Notes under the pieces: model-generated
Seen by the model: only the letters and a program-made list of their open reading frames with translations
Database searches by the model: none
Told to the model about the DNA's origin: nothing
Shown here: in pieces, positions 56,159-64,000 of the stretch
How positions within the stretch are numbered: the first letter of the stretch is position 1
Layout: each line of letters opens with the position of its first letter
Assembly: GCF_030063455.1 (NCBI RefSeq)
Contig: NZ_JASITB010000001.1
Coordinates: 806,001 to 870,000 of the forward strand
From: Cryobacterium sp. PH31-O1
Lineage (GTDB): Bacteria > Actinomycetota > Actinomycetes > Actinomycetales > Microbacteriaceae
Length of the DNA stretch: 64,000 nt
Direction: 5' to 3'
Program-made: the position numbers and the translations under genes

Positions 56159-56832
56159 GTGGCCAAGACCAACACTCGCAAAGGGCCCGGCCCCGTCACG
56201 CCTCGATCGACCGCATCACCCTGCCCGACCTCGTAGACGACGACGGCGCTTTCTTGCGCTCCGGTGTCGGCCGTGAGGCCGAGCGGTACACGGGCGTTGA
56301 CCTCGACGGACGTGACCTCACCGGCATCACGTTCGGGGAGTGTGAATTCACCCGGGTCTCTCTGCACGAGACCAGGCTGCGCGGGGCATCCTTTTCGGAG
56401 TGTCTGGCCACCGATCTGCACGCGCCGGTGTTTAGCGCGCCGCGTTCCAGCTGGCGGGACGTGCGCATCGAACACGCGAGGCTCGGTTCGGTCGAGGCCT
56501 ACGAGGCAACGCTGCGGTCGGTACACATCGACGGCTCCAAGCTCGACTTCGTGAACCTGCGCAACGCCACCCTCACCGACGTACTCATCAGCAACTGCAT
56601 CATCGAGGAGCTCGACCTGGGCAGCGCCACCGTGCAGCGCCTCGAACTGCAGAACTGCCGCATCGGCACTCTCGATGTCGGAGGCGCCAAGCTCAAAGAC
56701 GTCGACCTGCGCTCAAGCGACTTCTCGGCCGTGCACGGCCTCGAGGGGTTGCGCGGCGCCACGATCGACGACGCCCAACTGAGCCTGCTCGCCCCGCTGC
56801 TCGCCGCTCACCTCGGTCTGCGCGTCGAATAG
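56159..56832 (+). CDS. Pentapeptide-repeat-like protein with probable N-terminal frameshift
   Basis: The main frame, open up to 56832, encodes a right-handed beta-helix-type protein with many A(D/N)Lxx-like units (VDLDGRDLTGITFGECEFTRVSLHETRLRGASFSEC, LDLGSATVQRLELQNCRIGTLDVGG). No good start codon exists in that frame. GTG at 56159, 3 nt after the previous gene, begins a plausible N-terminus (AKTNTRKGPGPVTPR) but in another frame; one missing base near 56203 would join it to IDRITLPDLVDDDG. So the gene is either frameshifted or the sequence has an error. Function unknown. Confidence 0.65.
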
Positions 56833-56895
56833 CCCCCTCAACAAGCACCAGCGAACAAGCGGATGCCTACGGCCGTCCCCGCCAGCCCGCCCGCT

Positions 56896-57780
56896 CTAGG
56901 GGATCGCGGTCGCGGTTAGCTCGAGGTCGGACGTTGGCCGATCGTGCTGGGTCGCGATCGCCGCGCTGGCCGCGACGCAGACGACGACGATGGCGATCTG
57001 CTGCAGCAGGGTAAAGGTTTCGCCGAGTACGAGAGCGCCGAAACCGGCCGCGATCACCGGGCCGAAGCTCGTGATGATCGCGTACAGCCGCGGGCTGATC
57101 CGACGCAGAATATAGGTGTCTAGCGTGTACGGAAAGGCCGAGGAGACGAGGCCGACAAGCAACAGCAGCCCGACTACGCCCCAGGTGAAGACCGAGAGAT
57201 CCAGGGTGAACAGCGCGATCGGCACCACGATGACGAGGCTGACCACACTCGCGATCGAGATACCCTCAAGCCCGGCGAACTCCGTCGCCACCCGGCGGGT
57301 CAGCACGATGTAGCAGAACCAGGCGGCCGCTGCGGTGAGCGCAAGCACAATGCCGAGCGGGTCGAGCGTGCCGTCCGACCAGGTCAACAAAAACACTCCC
57401 CCGGCGGCGGCCGCTGCGCAGACGAAGTCCAGAATGCGGCGGCTGGTCACGAGGGCGAGGGCGAAGGGACCGAGAAATTCAATCGTCGCCGCGACGCCGA
57501 GTCCGAGCATACTGACAGCCTGGTAGAAGCTGAGGTTCATGACGGCGAGCACGAGACCGAGTGCAAGCGGCGGCCAGATCCGGGCCCAGGTCAGGTTCTT
57601 CAGCCGGGGCCGGGCCAGCGGCAGCACCACGATAACCATGACGATCTGGCGGGCAGCGACGACGATCGGCGAGCCGACGACCGGAATGAGCAGCCCGGCC
57701 AGTGACGACCCGAAATTGATGCTGACCTCGGTGGCGAGTTGGGCTCCAGCGCCGCTCAGTTTCTCCCGCTGCGTACGCAC
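56896..57780 (-). CDS. EamA/RhtA family transporter
   Basis: A 294-residue inner-membrane exporter-like protein of the drug/metabolite transporter superfamily with about ten helices in two EamA repeats (LLIPVVGSPIVVAARQIVMVIVVLPLARP; LVGLVSSAFPYTLDTYILRRISPRLYAIITSFGPVIAAGFGALVLGE). RhtA members export amino acids such as homoserine and threonine. GTG 57780 follows GGAG; the frame opens further to 57837 without a ribosome site. Confidence 0.85.
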   Translation of the reverse strand: MRTQREKLSGAGAQLATEVSINFGSSLAGLLIPVVGSPIVVAARQIVMVIVVLPLARPRLKNLTWARIWPPLALGLVLAVMNLSFYQAVSMLGLGVAATIEFLGPFALALVTSRRILDFVCAAAAAGGVFLLTWSDGTLDPLGIVLALTAAAAWFCYIVLTRRVATEFAGLEGISIASVVSLVIVVPIALFTLDLSVFTWGVVGLLLLVGLVSSAFPYTLDTYILRRISPRLYAIITSFGPVIAAGFGALVLGETFTLLQQIAIVVVCVAASAAIATQHDRPTSDLELTATAIP

Positions 57781-57864
57781 ACTGCTCCTGTCGGCGCCAT
57801 CAGGGCACCTCTCGACAGTACCGCTCGCGGCATCCACTCTAAAAATGCGGGCGCGGGAGGGCGC

Positions 57865-58134
57865 CTACAGCTGCAGCGGAACGAACTGGTATTCGCTCGT
57901 GAGATGCTCGTGCTGGCAGGCGCCGCAGTAGAGCACGCCGGAAACCCGCATGGCGTCAACCCGCGAGCAGCACTGGATCACCTTGGGACCACAGCAGGGG
58001 GAAATCACCATGTAGCCGCCCGATTCGGCCGGATCGTGACCGCTCAATCCGCGATCGTGATGCACGCCCTCGCAGGGCAGAAGAGACTCGAAGTCGAGCT
58101 GCTCCACAACGCGATCGTCCAGTAGTACATTCAT
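57865..58134 (-). CDS. Small cysteine-rich protein of unknown function
   Basis: An 89-residue protein with ATG 58134. It contains clustered cysteines (ISPCCGPKVIQCCSRVDAM and LYCGACQHEH) with several His, a likely metal-binding pattern, and otherwise no known domain. The gene sits between the EamA transporter and the Tad pilus block on the same strand as both. Codon use and the compact frame argue it is real, but with moderate certainty. Confidence 0.6.
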   Translation of the reverse strand: MNVLLDDRVVEQLDFESLLPCEGVHHDRGLSGHDPAESGGYMVISPCCGPKVIQCCSRVDAMRVSGVLYCGACQHEHLTSEYQFVPLQL

Positions 58135-58285
58135 GATTTCACAGCCGATCTCGGTGGTTCTCAGCCGCCATCCTGGGCCACGTCATCCGGCGGCGACCAG
58201 CCCGGTTGAACGACGACCGAGGGTCGTCAGCACTGCCAACCGGGGACCGGGGCTGGCACGAGGGTCGACTTCGCTATAAAACCGT

Positions 58286-58312
58286 GAAGCCCCCTACGAG
58301 GTAGGAGGCTTC
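58286..58312 (-). terminator. Terminator after the Tad pilus operon
   Basis: A hairpin with 11 of 12 pairs and a 3-nt loop (GAAGCC...GGCTTC), followed on the minus strand by ACGGTTTTATA, about 90 nt after the end of the last pilus gene. The rest of the 58135-58403 gap shows no gene. Confidence 0.65.
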
Positions 58313-58403
58313 CATGTCGACTACGTGTCTGTGCATAGTACGCTTCCATCCTGAAATTACCAGTGCCACTTTGCGCGCACCCGTTTCGGGGACTGAAGCC
58401 CGG

Positions 58404-58850
58404 CTAGTGGAACACCGCCCGGGATACCACCGTCACCTCGAGCGGCACACCGTCGGGGACCACGAGAGTGAGAACCGGCGGGCGCCACCACGATTGAAGC
58501 GTCACCGACGCGCTCTGCCGGTCAGTGGATGCCGCGCTCGTCACCGACAGCGCCTCGAACGAATCGTGGGGAACGAGGCGCAGATACTCATCGACCGCTG
58601 CCGACACGTCATGCGAGCGCAGTTGGGGCCGTGGCCCGCCGACGCCGAGCTGCACCGCCCCCAGGGTGAACGCCTCGGACCCGGCGAGCGCGGCCCCATC
58701 GGCGAGGCTCAGCAGCCGTTTGTGTTCGAGATACAGCGACGTCGCCGACAGAGCCACGAGCACGAGGCTCAGGGCCAGAAAGCCGTAGAAGATCACGAGC
58801 AGCAGGGTGGATCCGTCCTGGTTCGATGGGTGCGGCAGACGCCTGGTCAT
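58404..58850 (-). CDS. Tad pilus TadG-like secreted/membrane protein
   Basis: A 148-residue protein. After a short basic start comes SNQDGSTLLLVIFYGFLALSLVLVALSATSLYLEHKRLLSLADGAALAGSEAF, the N-terminal helix and conserved DGAALAGS of TadE/TadG-like proteins. The helix lacks the Glu at position +5 seen in the two sister genes. ATG overlaps the stop of the previous gene (ATGA). It is the last gene of the pilus cluster. Confidence 0.8.
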   Translation of the reverse strand: MTRRLPHPSNQDGSTLLLVIFYGFLALSLVLVALSATSLYLEHKRLLSLADGAALAGSEAFTLGAVQLGVGGPRPQLRSHDVSAAVDEYLRLVPHDSFEALSVTSAASTDRQSASVTLQSWWRPPVLTLVVPDGVPLEVTVVSRAVFH

Positions 58851-59305
58851 CCGAGACCACCGAACCGGGACACGATCTGGGTCGACGCCGCCGTCATCGG
58901 AACGCTCGCGCTCTGGTTCAGGGCGAGCAGATCGGGAGCCAGCGGCAGAATGATGCCGATGCGCACGGTGACCGTCACGAGGTTCTGACGGCTCAGGCAG
59001 TGACTGGCCCCACCAGCACAGTCGATCTGCACCTGGGCATCACCCGGGTCAAGGCCGTAGTCCTCGAGCGCGAAGGCTACCGCACGGTGGGCCCGCGCGG
59101 TGGCGGTGACCGCATCGGGAGACTGCACATAGACCCGGGCGGCCTGTCGGGCGGCACCCTCCACGGCGAGCGCACCACCCTGCAGCGCGGACAGGGTCAA
59201 CACCAGGTAGACCAGAGGTACCAGCAGGATCAGGCCAGCCGTGATGAACTCGAGCGACGCCGAGCCCGATTCAGAACCGTTATTCCAGCGTTTCGACCGC
59301 GGCAC
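58847..59305 (-). CDS. TadE-like pseudopilin
   Basis: A 152-residue protein starting at GTG 59305, with GGAGG 9 nt upstream. It has SESGSASLEFITAGLILLVPLVYLVLTLSALQGG, a prepilin-like N-terminal segment with Glu at +5 after the Gly, and one membrane helix. Such proteins are minor pilins of the Tad/Flp system. It overlaps the previous gene by 26 nt. Confidence 0.8.
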   Translation of the reverse strand: MPRSKRWNNGSESGSASLEFITAGLILLVPLVYLVLTLSALQGGALAVEGAARQAARVYVQSPDAVTATARAHRAVAFALEDYGLDPGDAQVQIDCAGGASHCLSRQNLVTVTVRIGIILPLAPDLLALNQSASVPMTAASTQIVSRFGGLG

Positions 59306-59711
59306 GAGCGACCACCTCCAATCCGCGTGGAACACCGAGCAGTCCCATAAGCGGCAGCGGTGCGCGCACCCGCACTTCGACTGTGGGATATCCAGCACTC
59401 ACCCCATGCTGCGCTACGACATCGGTGGCATAGGTCGCCCCGATGGCCGTCGTAATCAGGTCGCGCGTGCGCTGGGCCCCCGCTGGCAGGCTGCTGTCGG
59501 CGAGCGTGGCATAGCGGGCACCCTCGGCGGCGGCGTCGAGCACGGTGTTGCGAATGTGCAGGGCGAGGGCGAGTTGCATGACCATAAGCGTCAGGAAGGT
59601 CAGTAAAGACACCACCATGACGAATTCGGCCACGACGGAACCCGCCTCGCCGCTGAGCCGGTCACGGCACAGCCGGGCGCGGCGGCGCATCCGCTCGCAA
59701 TGCTGGTACAT
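59280..59711 (-). CDS. TadE-like pseudopilin
   Basis: A 143-residue protein. GEAGSVVAEFVMVVSLLTFLTLMVMQLALALHIRNTVLDAAAEGARYA shows a prepilin-like cleavage region (Gly, Glu at +5), a single membrane helix and the AAxEGARxA pattern of TadE. It is 9 nt downstream of the small pilin-like gene and overlaps the next. Confidence 0.85.
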   Translation of the reverse strand: MYQHCERMRRRARLCRDRLSGEAGSVVAEFVMVVSLLTFLTLMVMQLALALHIRNTVLDAAAEGARYATLADSSLPAGAQRTRDLITTAIGATYATDVVAQHGVSAGYPTVEVRVRAPLPLMGLLGVPRGLEVVARAAVETLE

Positions 59712-59720
59712 GCCGCCCGG

Positions 59721-59897
59721 TCAGAAACTGCTGACGCGGTCCATGGCCTGCTGGAACACCCCGCTGAGGGCGGGGCCGGCCAGGCCCCAGATGATCAGAA
59801 CCAAGCCTGCCGTCATCAGGGTGATCAGCACCCAGCCGGGCACGTCGCCTGTTTCATCGCGGAGCAGGTTGTTGAAGCGGAGCATGATTCGGGTCAT
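59721..59897 (-). CDS. Short Flp-pilin-like membrane protein
   Basis: A 58-residue protein beginning MTRIMLRFNNLLRDE and containing GDVPGWVLITLMTAGLVLIIWGLAG, one hydrophobic helix after a short polar N-terminus, then a polar C-terminal helix (QQAMDRVSSF). AGAAGAGA precedes the ATG. Size, topology and position between tadC and the TadE-like genes suit the Flp pilin or a pilus-associated peptide, though the usual Glu at +5 of Flp is missing. Confidence 0.75.
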   Translation of the reverse strand: MTRIMLRFNNLLRDETGDVPGWVLITLMTAGLVLIIWGLAGPALSGVFQQAMDRVSSF

Positions 59898-59938
59898 CTG
59901 ATTCTCTTCTCTCGAGGGGTGGGTGGTGCTGTGGAACG

Positions 59939-60910
59939 TCAGAACCCGGCCTGAAGCACAACGAGCCCGGGAAAAACAGCGAACAGAACGGTCATCGGAA
60001 GAATCAGGAAGACCAGCGGCACGAGCATCGCCACTTCCTTCTTGCCGGCCAGTTCAAGCAGCGTGCGCTTGGTCTGGTCGCGGGAATCCTGCGCCTGCGC
60101 CCGCAACACCTCGGCGAGCGGCGAGCCCCGGTCGAGGGCGCCGGTGACCTGGTCGACGAACCGGGTCACCTCCGGCAACTGGATGCCCCGCGACAGCGTC
60201 TGCAACGCCGCCCCGATCGGAACCCCGGTGTGCACGTCGGCGACCACCCCGGCGAATTCCCGCGACAACTCCCCCGAACTCGTGCGTGACACCCGTCGGA
60301 TGGAATCCAGGATGCCTTCCCCCGCCGACAACGACAGGGTGAGGAATTCCAGAATGGTCGGCAGCTCACTGCGCATGCGTGCCAGTCGTGCGGCCGCCGC
60401 CCGTTGGAGCAGCCAATCCCGCAGCGTGGCACCGCCGAACGCAGCCACGAACGGCAGCGCAATGCGGGCGGGCAACAGCAGATCGGGCAGCGCCACGACA
60501 GTGACCACCGTTCCGGCAGCGAAGGCCAGCAACGCCCAGACGAGCTGAACGGAACGAAATTCCAGGGCGGTCTTCATCGAACCCGACTGGTGCAGACGTC
60601 GCGCAATGGTGTCGCTGCCCCCGAGGAGACTCGACAGCCCTCGCGTGAGCGCACGCAACAGCGGCGCGAACAGGCTGCCCAGCACAGGGATTGGGTTCAC
60701 CGTTCGCCGGGCTTGGATGCGGCGCGCTTCCGGGGAAATGTCGAGGATGTACGGCACCACCCGGTCGCTCAGGCGAGGCCGGGTCAGGCGAGGCGTCAGG
60801 CTTACGAGCGACCACAGCCCCACGCCGAGGCCGCTCCCGCACAGCACGGCCCAGCCCAGAGCGGACGAATTCAAAGCGAATGAACTCAGAGCGGCACTCA
60901 TCGGCTGCAC
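59939..60910 (-). CDS. tadC: Tad pilus assembly protein TadC (T2SSF domain)
   Basis: A 323-residue inner-membrane platform protein. The T2SSF domain covers about 165-300 (LPTILEFLTLSLSAGEGILDSIRRVS, REFAGVVADVHTGVPIGAALQTLS), flanked by membrane helices, with the terminal helices ending VPLVFLILPMTVLFAVFPGLVVLQAGF. GTG 60910 is used; ATG 60901 is an alternative. It starts 4 nt after tadB. Confidence 0.88.
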   Translation of the reverse strand: MQPMSAALSSFALNSSALGWAVLCGSGLGVGLWSLVSLTPRLTRPRLSDRVVPYILDISPEARRIQARRTVNPIPVLGSLFAPLLRALTRGLSSLLGGSDTIARRLHQSGSMKTALEFRSVQLVWALLAFAAGTVVTVVALPDLLLPARIALPFVAAFGGATLRDWLLQRAAAARLARMRSELPTILEFLTLSLSAGEGILDSIRRVSRTSSGELSREFAGVVADVHTGVPIGAALQTLSRGIQLPEVTRFVDQVTGALDRGSPLAEVLRAQAQDSRDQTKRTLLELAGKKEVAMLVPLVFLILPMTVLFAVFPGLVVLQAGF

Positions 60911-60914
60911 CCGT

Positions 60915-61772
60915 TCACGAGAACCACCGGCGTTCCTCGGGCAGGCGACCGACGGCGATCATGACCCGATACGCGATGACCGACAGCGCGAGACCGCTCG
61001 CGATCACGACGACACCGGCCGGCGAGTTGTACGCGATGGCCGCTTCCGGGCGCGAAGCGAGCAGAATCAGAATGATCCACGGTGCGGCGACGCCCAACCG
61101 GGCCGCGTTCACCACCCAGGACTGGCGGGCTTCCACTTCGAGCCGCACGGCGGCATCCTGGCGCAACCAGGCAGCGAGGCTGCGCAGCACGACGGTGAGG
61201 TCACTGCCGCCCACCTCGCGCGCCATGCGCAGGGTCTCCAGAATGCGATCGGCAACCGGGTCGGCGAGGGAACATTTGAGTTCGTCAACGCAGTAGCTGA
61301 AGTTTCCGGTGGCGCGGTACTCGCGCTCGAACTGCGCGAATGCCATGCGGGTCGCGGTCGGCCCGGCCTGCGCGAGGCTGCTCACGCTGTCGGGTAACGC
61401 CAGCCCGGAACGCAGCGCCGACACCAGGTGGTCGACAACATCGGGCCACACCGTGCGATTGGCCCGACGCCGCGCCGCCGCCCGCCACGACACGATCAAC
61501 CACGGCAACAGCAGCCCGGCCAATCCGGCGACCGCGCTGAGCGCGAGTACCGCGAAGATTCCGTGGACCAGGGCAGCGGATGCCACCCCCACGATCGCCG
61601 ACAGGGCCAGGAAAGCGGGTACCGGCACCGACGGCAGCCCGCCTTGAACCAGGCGCATCCGCATCCGTTCGCCCACTCCGGCCCGCTTGGCTGCAGAATC
61701 GGCCGGCCAGAGGAACGGCGCAAGGACCAACACCAGCCCGCTTCCGAGCACGCACCCCAGCACGAGAGTCAT
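60915..61772 (-). CDS. tadB: Tad pilus assembly protein TadB (T2SSF domain)
   Basis: A 285-residue inner-membrane protein with N-terminal helices (LGCVLGSGLVLVLAPFLW, AIVGVASAALVHGIFAVLALSAVAG), a T2SSF domain (VDHLVSALRSGLALPDSVSSLAQAGPTATRMAFAQFEREYRATGNF) and C-terminal helices. Start overlaps the cpaF stop by 4 nt. It partners with TadC as the platform for the ATPase. Confidence 0.88.
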   Translation of the reverse strand: MTLVLGCVLGSGLVLVLAPFLWPADSAAKRAGVGERMRMRLVQGGLPSVPVPAFLALSAIVGVASAALVHGIFAVLALSAVAGLAGLLLPWLIVSWRAAARRRANRTVWPDVVDHLVSALRSGLALPDSVSSLAQAGPTATRMAFAQFEREYRATGNFSYCVDELKCSLADPVADRILETLRMAREVGGSDLTVVLRSLAAWLRQDAAVRLEVEARQSWVVNAARLGVAAPWIILILLASRPEAAIAYNSPAGVVVIASGLALSVIAYRVMIAVGRLPEERRWFS

Positions 61773-62556
61773 GCGGCGCCCTGTCGTAACACCGACGCCG
61801 GATCGACGCCGGCCGCACGAAACTTGGCCAGTTTGGTGGGGTGGGAGCCGGTAGGTTCAAGGTGGCCGTGCGGGGAGAGGAACAGGGGGCTCGCCTCGAT
61901 GGTCGAGCCAGCGAGCTGGCCGCTCGGTGCGATGATCTCGGTGACGCGGCGGCGGCCGTGCCGGTCGATCTCACAGTGCACCACGATGTCGATGCAGCCC
62001 GCCACGGTCGGCAGTACGAACGACGAGTCGATGTTGCGACCGGCCAGCAACGGCAGCGTGGAAAGCTTCGCGAGTGCGTCTCTGGCACTGTTCGCGTGGA
62101 TCGAACACATGCCAGGCAGCCCGCTGTTGAGGGCGATGAGCAGGTCGAGGCTCTCGGCTTCGCGCACCTCGCCGACCACGAGCCGGTCGGGACGCATCCG
62201 CAGTGACTCCTTGATCAGCCGGCGAAGGGTGATCTCCCCTGTACCCTCAAGGCTCGGCTGCCGGCATTGCATCGCGACCACGTCACGGGCCGACAGGTCC
62301 AGTTCGAAAGTCTCCTCCACTGTCACGATGCGTTCGCCCGGCCGCGTCGACGAGAGCAGGGCGTTGAGCATCGTGGTCTTGCCGGTCTGAGTGGCGCCGG
62401 ACACCAGAATGTTCTGGCCGCCGAGCACACAGATTCGCAGAAAATCGGCGGCCTGCTGGGTGAGGGCGCCGAGCCCGACAAGCTGGTTCAGATCACGGAT
62501 GCGCCGGGTGAACTTGCGAATATTCACGGCCCAGTACTTGCGCGTTATGTCCGTTA
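61769..62556 (-). pseudogene. cpaF: CpaF/TadA pilus ATPase, 5' part lost to integration
   Basis: The surviving part (about 260 codons) starts around ITDITRKYWAVNIRKF and keeps the ATPase core: Walker A GATQTGKTTMLN, the Asp box and RMRPDRLVVGEVREAE Walker B, and His box. The N-terminal about 150 residues of a normal CpaF are absent: the frame runs directly into the end of the serine integrase gene, with which the open frame overlaps out of phase. GTG at 62527 could allow a short product. Excision of the element could restore the gene; as it stands the pilus ATPase is broken. Confidence 0.8.
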
Positions 62557-62570
62557 TACGTCGATAGCTA
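62530..62570. other. Probable attachment-site junction in cpaF
   Basis: The CpaF-like frame is recognisable up to about 62556 and the serine integrase stop (TAA 62554-62556) lies at the same point. Serine integrases sit beside their attachment sites, so the crossover should lie in this interval. The exact core (2-3 bp) cannot be set without the other junction. Confidence 0.6.
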
Positions 62571-63969
62571 CAGGGGTACCCCACCGGGCCGTGATCGTCA
62601 ACGTTCGGACCTCGCCGAAGTTCACAATGAGCCCGGAGGCAAGACTTCGAATGGCGGCACGCTTCGTCTGCAAAGATGCGCCTGGCCACGCCTCCATGAG
62701 TTCACGTGCGATCTTCGCGGGCCCGGCGGGCGCGAGGACAACAGACGACTCCACTGCTCGCAGGGACTCGCTGAGTGCTTCCCGCCGTTCTTCCATTGCG
62801 GCTACCGCCGACCGATACGCGCGCTCAGGGACAATCCCTTGCGCGAGCTTCTGAGTCAGTGTCGACATCTGCGCATCGACGGCGAGAATCTCCCGTGCGA
62901 ACCGTTGCGCATCTACCTTCGCCGCAGCCGCAGCATAGTCAGGTTCTGGATCGTCCATGCGGCCCACCTGCTCCAGCCAGCCGAGCACCGCCGGGTCAAG
63001 AATGCGCGCCGAGATCGTCCCCGGCCCATGCGCCGGAACTGTATGAACATTCTGAAACTGGCACCGGTATCCGATGTACGGATCAACGCTGCCTCGGCTC
63101 TGACTGTTCATGAGCCCGAACATGGTCCCGCCGCACCCGCACCGAAGAATGCCAGAGAGTAAGTAGCGGTGTCTCGGCGCACGCTCGCCGGCACGTTCAG
63201 CCCGCATTGCCCGGTACTGTTCCCAGACAGCGACCGGGACCAGACCCTCATGCTCGCCAGGAAACAGCTCGCCGTTGTATGTAATCTGCCCGGAGTGAAA
63301 CGCCTTATCCAAAATGGACGTGACGGTCGAGTGCTCCCATGAAGAACTGTCATAGAACGTGCGGTAACCGTTCGCCTCCAACCAGTCGGCCAACTGTCGC
63401 GATCCCATGCCTGACAGGTACAAGTCATACAGTTTCGGGATGGCCGATGCGTTCTCTGGGTGCGGTACAGCATGCTTGTCCTTGATAACCCATCCCCACG
63501 GTAGGCGCCCAGACGGCAAGCCGCGGTTCACTCGGTTGACATGGACCTCTTTCCACTGCTCGCCGATGCGCTCAGACTCGAACGCGGACAGCTCAGTCAT
63601 TACGCCGCGCGCGAATCGGCCGGCTGCTGTCACGTCGTTCGGCTCGGTGGCGGACTCGATGCGTCCGCCTGCTACCTCGATGCGGTCGACGGCCAGGGCC
63701 CAGTCTTTGCGCGATCGCGAGAGCCGCGACCACCGCCATAGGACGACGACATCAACGTCCCCGCTCTCGACGCTCGCCATGAGTCGTATGACCGCGGGGC
63801 GCTTCCATGTGCGTCCCGAGATTCCCGGGTCGGCTTCGACTCCGACGACGGTATAGCCGTGTTTCTCGCAATGAGCCCGCCCGGCAGTCTCTTGCAGCTC
63901 AAGACTGATGGACTCTTCCTTAAACGTCGACTGGCGCAGGTAGAGGATTGCACGCGGCTGCTGAGTCAT
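62554..63969 (-). CDS. Large serine recombinase (phage/ICE integrase)
   Basis: A 471-residue large serine integrase. The resolvase domain (about 1-150) has RAILYLRQST with catalytic Ser14, VLWRWSRLSRSRKDW and the TEPNDVTAAGRFARGVMTELSAFESERIGE helix; the recombinase domain follows (GLPSGRLPWGWVIKDK), then a zinc ribbon (ILRCGCGGTMFGLMN...YRCQF) and a coiled-coil (AREILAVDAQMSTLTQKLAQG, AMEERREALSESLRAVE). It directs site-specific insertion of its element, here into cpaF. ATG 63969; 31 nt remain before the window edge. Confidence 0.92.
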   Translation of the reverse strand: MTQQPRAILYLRQSTFKEESISLELQETAGRAHCEKHGYTVVGVEADPGISGRTWKRPAVIRLMASVESGDVDVVVLWRWSRLSRSRKDWALAVDRIEVAGGRIESATEPNDVTAAGRFARGVMTELSAFESERIGEQWKEVHVNRVNRGLPSGRLPWGWVIKDKHAVPHPENASAIPKLYDLYLSGMGSRQLADWLEANGYRTFYDSSSWEHSTVTSILDKAFHSGQITYNGELFPGEHEGLVPVAVWEQYRAMRAERAGERAPRHRYLLSGILRCGCGGTMFGLMNSQSRGSVDPYIGYRCQFQNVHTVPAHGPGTISARILDPAVLGWLEQVGRMDDPEPDYAAAAAKVDAQRFAREILAVDAQMSTLTQKLAQGIVPERAYRSAVAAMEERREALSESLRAVESSVVLAPAGPAKIARELMEAWPGASLQTKRAAIRSLASGLIVNFGEVRTLTITARWGTPVAIDV

Positions 63970-64000
63970 GACGTGACCCTGCCGACTACTCCGTGGCGCC
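62554..64000. mobile_element. End of an integrated element (prophage or ICE) in cpaF
   Basis: From the cpaF junction to the right edge the only visible content is the serine integrase. The element continues beyond the window; whether it is a phage or a conjugative element cannot be told. Confidence 0.7.

Noticed and set aside
58314..58988. Plus-strand frame with AGGAGG before its ATG
   Set aside because: The AGGAGG belongs to a terminator hairpin, and the frame is antisense to pilus genes with typical domains.

Overview
The window comes from a high-GC actinobacterium, most likely a member of the Microbacteriaceae (a Cryobacterium/Leifsonia-like organism). This rests on the high GC content, frequent GTG starts, the cell-division and translation block ftsE-ftsX-smpB-ssrA next to prfB, a tmRNA tag ending in FALAA, an actinobacterial Tad pilus cluster, and heavy use of GCGGATGC/GCATCCGC. 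Family is inferred from these features; genus is not established.

Layout. 1-3.9 kb: a DctA-type C4-dicarboxylate symporter divergent from a CitA/DcuS-CitB/DcuR two-component pair. 3.9-5.8 kb: two crotonase-fold genes of acyl-CoA/valine catabolism. 6.9-12.7 kb: an ABC importer, CaiB/BaiF CoA-transferase and HMG-CoA-lyase-like enzyme divergent from an IclR regulator; the parts fit uptake, CoA activation and cleavage of a 3-hydroxy-3-methylglutarate-like acid. 13.6-20.3 kb: a LacI-controlled sugar ABC importer without its own ATPase, followed by a glycogen-debranching-type hydrolase. 20.4-31.1 kb: a cupin gene and, 10 kb away, its decayed copy, both followed by the same large palindromic repeat; between them lie a SulP transporter, a TerC protein behind a yybP-ykoY (Mn2+) riboswitch, an NTF2-flavin monooxygenase fusion with a divergent GAF regulator, and a GGDEF-EAL/methyltransferase pair. 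32.1-36.7 kb: a 15-bp minisatellite, tRNA-Lys(CTT), a HisN-like phosphatase, a GAF-ANTAR protein, a TRIC-like channel, and an NsrR-like regulator next to flavohemoglobin.

38.3-48.6 kb is the most coherent block: a complete form I (AYxCSFR) aerobic Mo/Cu CO dehydrogenase locus, LysR - coxM-coxS-coxL - XdhC-YHS fusion - coxD - coxE - coxG - XdhC. It predicts oxidation of carbon monoxide as a supplementary electron source, with dedicated cofactor maturation and a membrane/quinone link (CoxG).

48.9-57.8 kb is mostly housekeeping: a PIG-L deacetylase, ssrA/smpB, ftsX/ftsE (with an unusually long FtsE tail), prfB, an MFS transporter with tandem-repeat loop, a Ddn-like reductase, a pentapeptide-repeat gene with an apparent frameshift, and an EamA transporter. 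58.4-62.6 kb holds a Tad/Flp pilus cluster including a 58-codon pilin-like gene. Its ATPase gene cpaF/tadA is cut by a large serine integrase gene (62.55-63.97 kb), so an integrated element starts here and continues past the right edge.
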